Positions 1-8,000 of a stretch of 10,587 nt of DNA are shown piece by piece. Source of the DNA: Cephalothrix simula (lineage: Eukaryota; Nemertea; Palaeonemertea; Archinemertea; Cephalotrichidae); NCBI GenBank assembly GCA_035591015.1, contig JAXIUW010221619.1, positions 1 to 10,587 on the forward strand. Direction: 5' to 3'. Every line of letters begins with the position of its first letter. Position 1 is the stretch's first letter. The position numbers were made by a program, and so were the translations under genes. Under the pieces are notes generated by a model that was not told the DNA's origin, searched no databases, and saw only the letters and a list, made by a program, of their open reading frames with translations.

Positions 1-887
1 CTCTCAAGTCAACCTATAGATATTAACCTATAAGATAAGCGCGCAATGTCGAAAGACGAAAAAGCGTTTTAGTAGTATCATGGACAGATTCAAATTAGTA
101 CTGGCCCTTTAACCACACTGAAGATTGACATGGCATGGCATGGATGAACAATAATAAATATGATTATTTGAAATTTAGGTTTGTGGAAATGTATGCTACT
201 GCCTTAAGAACCCTTAAGCAAAAAAAATTAAATTAATGATGAGTATTGAATAATTTTGTTGGACACCTTTTAGGCCAACATGACCAAAGGGCAAAGGCAA
301 AGGAAAAAACTTCGAAGTGGAAAATGAAAACTTTTTTAGCGGTTTATCACAATGTATGCATGATTCTCAAGCTTGATTGCCTTCGTTTACAATGTTCGAT
401 CAAGCTATTAGCATAAATTTACAAGCGAGTGATTCAAAATATATGAAAAATCATCTGAAATCATAGAAGATTTTTGCAAAAATATATCGATATTTATAAA
501 CGGTAGAGCTTAATTGTTATATAAATCTAGGTGACACAAAAGCATGGGTATGATGAAAGATAATATAAGCTTAATGTAATGATCTCATATTATTGAAAAG
601 AATGTTATACCAGGTTATACTCAACATGAATTAGCCAGAAAAAAGTATATATTTCTACGCTTCAAATATTTACATGTTCTCTGAAAAAACCTAACGACAA
701 TAGAGGGCGTCTTATAACAATTTCCTTTTGGAGGGGGGAGGAATTCCAAATAGGGCATTTGAGATTGAGAATCGTGATGTACACTACATACGGGTATTTC
801 GAATCACTGGCAGTTTCGAGTCAAAAAAAAGTTTAACTTACCCTTTCTTCTTCTGGCAACAATATTCTGAACCATAGGTTTAATGAA

Positions 888-1132
888 TGAGGAAACTAAT
901 AACAATTTTTTCCCCAAAAACTTTTCACATTTGAGCTTCCTGAGCGGTCACGTGATAGTTATTTCCAAAGGTAACTGATAGGGGATTTTCAATTTCTAGC
1001 GCTCAATAATTTGTTCTCGAAAATTTAAACAATTAATCAGCCATAAAAATGACTAAAAGTCTAAGAAAATTAATTGAAATAATGAATATATTTATCCAAG
1101 AAGTGTTTTGTGTGTTTATAGTTCAATAACTT
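888..1132. repeat. Diverged direct repeat, copy 1
   Basis: This starts TGAGGAAACTAATAACAATT and runs through TTCTCGAAAATTTAAA and AAAAATGACTAAAAGTC to GTTTTGTGTGTTTATAGTT. It is repeated in the same orientation 406 bp downstream with scattered substitutions. There is no coding frame. It is probably a fragment of a dispersed non-coding repeat or a local duplication. Confidence 0.75.
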
Positions 1133-1293
1133 ATGTTTAAGTTGCACTTTGATCGTTTTTTCAAATCGTTATCTAGTCAGGAGTTCCCTGATGTCTGTGT
1201 CTTTGAATCAACTTTTCACATTCTTGTATCTAAATTGATTTTTGAGTGCAGATGAGACTCTTCGGTGCTATGAAATCCAAAAAATTGTCACTT

Positions 1294-1739
1294 TGAGGAA
1301 ACTAATAACAATTTTTTCCCCAAAAAATTGTCACGTTTGAGCTTCCTGGGTGGCCTCGTGATAGTTATTTTTTCAAAGGTCACCGATAGGGATTTTCAAT
1401 TTTTGGCGCTCGATAATTATTCTCGAAAATTTAAAGAAGAAATTAACAATAAAAATGGCTAAAAGTCAAAGAAAGTTAATTGAAATATTTAATATATGTA
1501 TCGTATGTCATTTTAATGTATTTGTATTTTATTTTAAGGTAGGGGGAGTCTCGTTGGCATATGCCCCCTCTCCCCCGGTCCTTAAAACCCACCCATATTT
1601 ATTTTTAATAGTTATTTTGTGTGTGTGTGTTTTATGAAAATTATGTAAATTGTAAATATTGCTGTGTTTTAAGGCAAAAATTAATTACTTACTTACTTAC
1701 TCGAAGAAATGTTTTGTGTGTTTATGGTTTAATAACTTT
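1294..1739. repeat. Diverged direct repeat, copy 2, interrupted
   Basis: This matches 888-1132 from TGAGGAAACTAATAACAATT to about 1500. It is then interrupted for about 200 bp and resumes at about 1703 with GAAGAAATGTTTTGTGTGTT. The resumption at the matching point shows the intervening DNA is an insertion that came after the duplication. Confidence 0.7.
1502..1702. mobile_element. ~200-bp insert ending in (TTAC)4, possible short retroposon
   Basis: This segment is absent from the otherwise matching copy at 888-1132, so it behaves as an insertion. It contains a G-rich then C-rich block (AGGGGGAG ... CCCCCTCTCCCCC at about 1542-1577) and a short TG run. It ends with a four-unit TTAC microsatellite at 1685-1700. 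Short tandem tails of this kind are common at the 3' end of some LINE and SINE copies. No internal polymerase III boxes or coding domain were recognised, so the class is a guess. Confidence 0.45.
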
Positions 1740-2161
1740 GCCACATGTAAACGCAATCTAGGAAAAATTTGTGAATTACATCAAAATTTAGGAAAATAAT
1801 TTACCTTTCTATATTATTATATACCAAATTATTAAAACAATTACATCGGGAGATATTGCCATGATTGCAGTCTATGCAAAAAGTGATTCGGAATACCCTT
1901 ACGTACTGTATACGAAAAATATGAGATGTCACTCAATAATTAATTTAAACTAAAAATGTATCATTATTGGTAGATACACACTTTATGAATGAGTCTAAAC
2001 ATTGTGCTACTACGCATGCTACAGTACAGTGTCACTGTCAGTGGTCTTAAGTTGTGATCAGATTCTCAGCATTTGCTCAGCAATGGCAATAATAGCATGC
2101 TCAGATTTCTCTTCAGTTCAACAATTGTTGATAAATTATGAGCTGTTCAACGTGAATAAAA

Positions 2162-2180
2162 CTAGTCAAGTTACTTTTTC
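2162..2180. repeat. Left copy of a 19-bp direct repeat bracketing the two-gene cassette
   Basis: CTAGTCAAGTTACTTTTTC here recurs as CTAGTCAAGTTACTTGTTC at 10569-10587, in the same orientation and with one mismatch. It lies about 500 bp upstream of the helicase ATG. It may be an unusually long target-site duplication, a subterminal repeat of the element, or two copies of a dispersed repeat. Confidence 0.6.
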
Positions 2181-2198
2181 GATTCCGTAAGGAATCGA
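2179..2198. repeat. Hairpin next to the left 19-bp repeat
   Basis: TCGATTCC (2179-2186) and GGAATCGA (2191-2198) form a perfect 8-bp inverted repeat around a GTAA loop. It directly abuts the left copy of the 19-bp repeat. Confidence 0.65.
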
Positions 2199-2416
2199 GT
2201 CAAGCGCCAATTACGTCAATCTTGTAATTCCCACAACAGCGTCATTGTGATCGTTTTTCTATATGAATTCTATTGAATTGGGTGGCATTTTTGGGCGAGC
2301 ATTTTTGGATGCTATAAGTATTGATGATAAATAATATATGTAAAAATTGCAGCTTATATCATATTTGTAATCATACTTACGGATTTAATTTCAGCTATCT
2401 TTCTTTTTCGTACGAT

Positions 2417-2431
2417 AAATGGCGGCCATTT
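2417..2431. promoter_or_regulatory. Palindromic AAATGGCGGCCATTT, YY1-like, in the helicase leader region
   Basis: AAATGGCGGCCATTT is symmetric except for its centre and contains ATGGCGGC, the core bound by YY1-type factors in animals. It lies about 240 bp upstream of the helicase ATG. The right-end palindrome shares CGGCCAT. A promoter role is inferred from position only. Confidence 0.3.
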
Positions 2432-2556
2432 CAAAATTTTGATTTTTTTTTTTTTAGAAAGATTTTATTTATTTGAAGGGGGGGAGTAAATGAAGTTCGA
2501 TTGAGAGTTTTTTTAATTAAATTTTCAACACCTTAGGGGCCCTAAAATATTTTAAG

Positions 2557-2650
2557 GTGAGTCTTAATTATTATAAAAATTTATCAACTCAAATTAACTT
2601 AAATGAAATGTGTGTGCGCATTTTCATTAATTCTATTTTCCCCGTTCCAG
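2557..2650 (+). other. Likely 5'UTR intron of the helicase gene
   Basis: A strong donor (AAG then GTGAGT at 2557) and an acceptor (ttccccgttccag ending at 2650) flank 94 nt. The acceptor falls four bases before the helicase ATG. In the spliced leader the frame of that ATG meets a TAA a few codons upstream in the first exon, so the leader adds no coding sequence. Confidence 0.55.
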
Positions 2651-2654
2651 TAAC

Positions 2655-5091
2655 ATGGACGACATGGATGAGTTTGTACAAAATACGTTTGGCTTCCATC
2701 TCAAACCAGTGCAGAAGCATGTTATTGAAAAGTTGGTACAAGGTAGCATTGATATCTGTGCTTTGCTTCCCACAGGCTTCGGAAAAAGTATGCTTTATAT
2801 CATGGTACCTTTGTACATGAGCTATGTAAGTCTCAATTTTTTCTTTCAATAGACTTTTCAGCGATTTTTCCCGAAAATGGGCAAAAATCAAAACTTTTGA
2901 ATGTTTTTCAGGTTAGCAAAAGCAATAAAAATGCAATTGTGATTTCACCTTTAAATGTCCTTATGTCAGACCAAGTTGAATTTTTGGACAGACATGGAAT
3001 TCCGGCGGCTGCTTTGTCGGGCAGAAGCTCTGCCCGTGATTATAAAGGTAACTTCCAATTAATAAAATAAGAAAGTATATTATATTTCAACAAAATTTCA
3101 ACAAAAATAAAAAATAAATAACATAACATTATTTCACTTGAAGACTATGCTTAAGCCAAACATATTTTTGCAGTGATAAAATCGGGTAAAGCAGTAGTGA
3201 TTTTTGCTTCACCTGAGGCAGTAAAAACTCCTGAGTGGAGTCAAGTCCTGGCAATATATAGGAAAGATACTGTCCTGTTGTGTTTTGATGAGGCACACTG
3301 CATATACGATTGGTAGGAAATTATTTAAAGTAACAAAACGTTTTTATGAAGTTTTAATGATTAATGTAAATTATAATGAAAAATAAAATTAATATCCAAC
3401 AGCCACACATGTCACCGGTAAATTTTTAACTTTTGCAGGGGCACATCATTTAGACATACATACCAAGAGGTTGGTGAAATTGTTATCCCCCATTTCAAAA
3501 AGACGCCTACTCTTGCCTTGTCAGCCACATTGACATCCCAGTCATTAGAATTTATTAAAAGGGTACTTGGTTTTAGCCAGAGAGGCACCGAAATTATTGC
3601 GCTAAAACCTGACAGGTAAATTAAATTCTATGTTCTTGCATTGAGCAGACGATCTCATAATTGATCATCCTTATTCTTATCATTCGTAGTGGCATGTCTG
3701 AAAGAGTAATTAACATAACATGTTTAAGTTTAATGTTTTTAATTTCAGACCCAACATTTTTTTGGATGTTAGGTGCCGCCGTACAGGGAATTATGAACAC
3801 GAGTTACAATTTCTGGTTGATGAATTACGTGAAAATGGAGTCAAGACAAAGAAAACATTGATATATTGCACCGAAGTCAAATATGTTACTAAAATTAGCG
3901 GGTAATGACGCTTTGTGATAACGGTACTTATTGGGGGGGGGGAATGGGAGGGAGTTTGTGTTTTTTGCGTGCATTATGATTGACTGAAACCCTTTTTATC
4001 GCTTTAAATTCGATAAGCATACATTGTACTATTATTTCATTTTAATATGAGGCTACTATTAATATTTTCCTTTTTTATTCAGTTGGCTCCTTGACAGTTT
4101 AGATAAGCAGGCTTATGTAGGAGAGGTGAAAGAGTACGAAAATCGGATGGTAGATTGGTACCATAGTGAGACTACTGAAGAGGTGGTGGATTACATATTA
4201 AAAACTTACCGCGAAGATGGTAATATACGTGTGTTAGTGGCAACAATTGCATTTGGGATGGGTGTCCAAGTCAAGGACATCAGGTACATGTAGTGACTAT
4301 TACAATTTGAAATATGGTAATTGGGGGATTATTGCCCAATGTAATCATTTTTTGACATAATGATTGTTTCTTTTTTTTACAGAAGAATCGTCAATTGGGG
4401 GTTACCGTCGACAGTCAATCAATACTGGCAAGAGGTTGGTCGTGGCTGCAGAGATGGTGAAAAAGGGGAGGCCATCCTATACAAGACTAGGAGCAGTAGT
4501 AGAATGGCGCAGCAAGAGATGAAAAGTTTGATTTCTGGTAGCAATTGTTACCGTCAAGAGGTTTTGAATATTTATAACATCAAGTCAGATGAAGACTTTG
4601 ATCAAGCCACCGAGTCGGAAAATAATCTTGACTGCTGCAGCTATTGCAAGTAAGTATAATCAATAAAACTTACGTTTTTCTGTTGCAGGCACGGGCTGCT
4701 TTTTTTTTCATCTCTATATTGAAAGACTCCAATTTATCCTTTAGTAAAAAGTAGTCAACATCTTTGGTAGCGATACGAAAGTCCTCGTAACCTCTATGAC
4801 CCGTTCTACCTGGAACATTCAACAAAAGTTTTTCATCAATGAGCTCTTTCACGAGACTTGTTATGTCCTCAGTTCTTTTGTACGACTTAGTGCCACTGCT
4901 CCTTCTCTGAACTTCTGTAGCCTGCAAATAAAAAATGTCAAGTTATTTTTTTAATTTACAGCAACAAGTCAAATGAAGCTGAGCATATTGATGAAGAGGA
5001 ATATGAATCTCCTGAATCAGAAAACGGAGATCAATCTCTTTCCGATGAAACGGACCTCGATCTGACAGGTGACGAGGAAGAGGATACTTAG
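2655..5091 (+). CDS. RecQ-family superfamily II DNA helicase, 8 coding exons, 457 aa, complete
   Basis: The inferred join is 2655-2825, 2912-3047, 3174-3312, 3439-3615, 3749-3901, 4083-4283, 4383-4649, 4962-5091; every intron is GT-AG and the frame stays open. The protein shows the helicase motifs in order: motif 0 FGFHLKPVQ (12-20), Walker A PTGFGKS (39-45), motif Ia VISPLNVLMSDQ (from about 67), DEAHC (141-145) followed by the RecQ-type DWGTSFRHTY loop (148-157), SAT (177-179), motif IV TLIYC (244-248), motif V VLVATIAFGMGVQ (309-321) and motif VI QEVGRGCRDG (342-351). A zinc-binding remnant follows: C381, then C410/C411 and C414. The last ~40 residues are highly acidic. There is no RQC or HRDC domain, so this is a minimal helicase core. 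The ATG at 2655 has a good context (A at -3, G at +4), and the spliced leader has an in-frame stop upstream. Known family role: ATP-driven 3'-5' DNA unwinding, expected in the nucleus. The convergent transposase gene suggests an element-borne helicase. A host RecQ paralogue is the alternative. Confidence 0.88.
3933..3942. repeat. G10 homopolymer in a helicase intron
   Basis: Ten consecutive G residues lie in the 3902-4082 intron, about 30 nt after the donor. A similar C11 run is at 10080-10090 upstream of the transposase start. Such runs are prone to length error in assemblies but do not touch the coding exons. Confidence 0.85.
4662..4667 (+). terminator. Candidate intronic poly(A) signal (AATAAA) in the last helicase intron
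   Basis: A canonical AATAAA lies 9 nt after an in-frame TAA (4651-4653) that is met if the last helicase intron is not spliced. Use of this site would give a 415-residue product ending ...CCSYCK, without the acidic tail. It may also be a chance hexamer. Confidence 0.2.
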
Positions 5092-8000
5092 TGAGTGCAT
5101 GTAAATTTCAACTTTCATTATTATAGTTAGAATATTAAAGAATAGGTATATAATGCTAGATGCTAAATAATTGATGTTTGCATTTCACAGGTAAGACCAT
5201 TGTGAAATGTATGTGGTTAAAAGTGCTGGAATTATTAGAAGCTATGGGAATGAATTTAGTCTTACCTCATCAAATGATCTGTCGAACTGTTGCCCGATGC
5301 CGATTAATTTGCCTGCTCTAGCCATTGTTTGTTCTGTCAAATTGCACATTGAAGACGAGATTTCATCTATTTGAAATAGAAAAATAATTTTGAGAGACTC
5401 TTATTATTGTATTTTCTCTGAAACATTGTGGTAGCAAGGTTTTAGCTTACCTTTAAATATTTTATTCAGAAACTCCATTTCCAAATCAAGAGAAATATTT
5501 TTTCCTTCTCCACCATTGACGTTCACTGTCCTTGACCATTTGATCTGATGTGCTATGTGATCATTCTGCTCAACTAACGTCAACATGTTATGGGCAAGTT
5601 TGATGTAGTGATAATGGTTAAGGGAATAAAGTTTAGGAAGGTAAAGACGCCAATGACGTATTGTGCGCTCTCCATCGTTTTGGCGTATTGCATCTCTCAC
5701 AATCATTTGGAACAGCCCTTGATACATCAGGTAGCATGTGTACTCAAACTTAGAGTCCGTTTTCGGACTTTTTTCACAATCTTTTGAGCAAAACCAGTGT
5801 TCATCTTCTGCGGTTTTGTCTTTGTCTTCCTTTTTCTTTTTGCCTTTTGGTTTTGATGGTTTTGGTGGTTTCACCATGCATGATTTGTGAAACCTACATA
5901 TATGAGGTCATATGAAAATCATTCAATAAATGACTTTGGAATTATGCACTAGTCAATTAAAGTCACCGCTGAGTGGCGGGGTGGGGTTGGTATACAGGAC
6001 TATAGTGTCATAAAAAAATTATGCCGTTTATGACATGTCCCCGCCAGGCGGGGATAACGGCGAAATCTCCTATGGGTGGGGCCCCCACGGATGGATAATT
6101 GACTAGTGCATTAATTGTGATACCTAGTATCAAGGTCCTGAGCTCTGTACGATATATGCTTAACCGAAAATTATGGGGAAAAAATTAACTTACCATTTGA
6201 TTTTACAAGCACTCCCCTCACAGAAAATTAGAGTTTCCTTTTGCTTGAGCTCGCCACACGTGCAAAAACCATATGATGATTTGGTAATATCTTCAATGTT
6301 AGGCAGCTGTTGTGCGAGGAAGGTGTCGACTATTTCCTCTGCTGCTGATGCAAGGATTTCATATTGGCTATTAGCATCATTTGGGAAATCCTAAAACAAT
6401 ATTTAATTTAACATTGTACAGGATGACCATCCATTAATAGTTTTCGGTTTATATATTTTACTTGGTATTATATGTCATAAATGTCCTCGAAATATCCTTA
6501 CCCAAGGTATGTGGTCCACACCCCTGGCTTTCACTAATTGACACATTGCAGCTAACACATATGAGATGGTAGTAAATTCCAGCAGTTCATACCCCCTGTT
6601 GAACGAACTCTTCAAAGTACCACTGGCTTTTTTGTGGTTGTAATCCTGCTTGGTACAATACAACGTTCCTGTTGACTTTTTGCTGGTTTCACTAAATGAG
6701 CAATCAAAAATATCCTAAAATATAAACGGAATAAGTTACATGCTTTGACTAACCATTTAGACCAGTTAAGGTCCCATTGCAGCAATTAATAGCTATACTT
6801 ACTTGGTGCATTAGAACTCTCCAATGCCAATCCATGGGAGCGGGGACAGCCTGCTCTAGACGTGATTCAGGTGTTGGGCCATTCAACATGGCTTCTTTGG
6901 CATCATTGGCCCTCATCGCACTTAGCCCGTCACAGCATAATAGCAACTTCAGTTTTCCTGGAGCATACTTGGATAGGTATTCTTTTATTATTTTTATCAT
7001 TTCTGTTGTTCTCGTCTCATCGTGATCAAGTACACCAAGGGGATACTGAAATAATTCTTAGCTTATGTAGGCCATTTGTATGATAAAAAACACCCTAAGA
7101 CCTCATGGACACAATTTTGATGACGTCATAGTGATATTTTGATAATCGAAATGGCCCAAATAAACAAAGAATTATGCACTACTCAATTAAGGTCATGGCA
7201 GGGGGCCAAGGCGGGGTGGGAATATGTCGGCATCCGCGGAGTGCACTATTTACGAAAATATGATATCGATCGCTGTTATCGCTTCTGTAGTCTAAGTTGT
7301 CGCTATGTAGATAGCGGAGTGCTAATCCATTTTGGGCAATCGTGCACCTCTCTTGTAGTGGGGACAACGGATGGTTAGCGTAACGACCTCCGCTCTCTCT
7401 CACATATCCCAATCCCTCCTGCGGTGACTTTAATTGATTAATGCATTACAACTTACTATTTCGGACTTGAGACTTGACTCAGCACTGTGTTTATGCGGAA
7501 TTTGCCATAGTACTTTTCGTTTTGCTAATTTGAAACATTCCAAATACGTGGCAGCAATCCTTTCTACCATATTACATAGAGTGACTTTAAATGAGTCGAT
7601 ATCATCTTGACTCGGCAACATTTTATCAGGTAGAATAGTTTCTGGTTCCGGATCACCAATCTGTCAAAAAAGATCAATAAATGAATAGGAAAAATGAAGC
7701 ATTTAAGTACTATAATCTGATAAGCTTGTGGCATAATCTGGATTTAAGAAGTAAATCAGTGCACATCTTACTTGCGACATTTTAATCCCTGGTGGTGGTG
7801 GGATCCTATCTTTTACAGCATAGGCATTCACCATATTTTTTACAGTCTCTGACTTCTTCCGGGTTTGATGTTTAGCTGGCAACTTTAAAAAAAAGTAAAA
7901 TATCCTTCTTACAGGGTGACCTTCCTTCGACACTTAACAACAGTGCCAGGGACTTTGCTCTAAAAATAATTGCAGATCAATCTACATAGTAAAAAATATA

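Larger units (their letters stand above)
1..2160. other. Gene-free left flank
   Basis: No frame here shows a recognisable domain or a credible exon chain. The content is AT-rich sequence, the duplicated repeat with its (TTAC)4 insert, short homopolymers and a small CATGG repeat near 126-145. It is probably host flanking DNA or the non-coding end of the mobile element. Confidence 0.6.

Noticed and set aside
1455-1637. 60-codon frame in the left flank
   Set aside because: It crosses the junction between the duplicated repeat and the ~200-bp insert and has no recognisable features.
2589-2891. 100-codon minus-strand frame
   Set aside because: It is the antisense of the first helicase coding exon, which holds the Walker A motif.
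2162-6113. Similarity of the bracketing repeat (CTAGTCAAGTTA) to the MITE end (CTAGTCAATTA)
   Set aside because: The exact shared part is only 8 bases. This is too short to claim the MITEs derive from the large element.
6777-7083. Two plus-strand frames of 73-82 codons
   Set aside because: They are antisense to the transposase exon 7045-6803 that encodes the second proposed catalytic residue.
7139-7412. Overlapping frames of 77-79 codons on both strands
   Set aside because: They fall almost wholly within the GC-richer MITE-like element in an intron. No domain is visible and a similar frame is not kept in the other copy.
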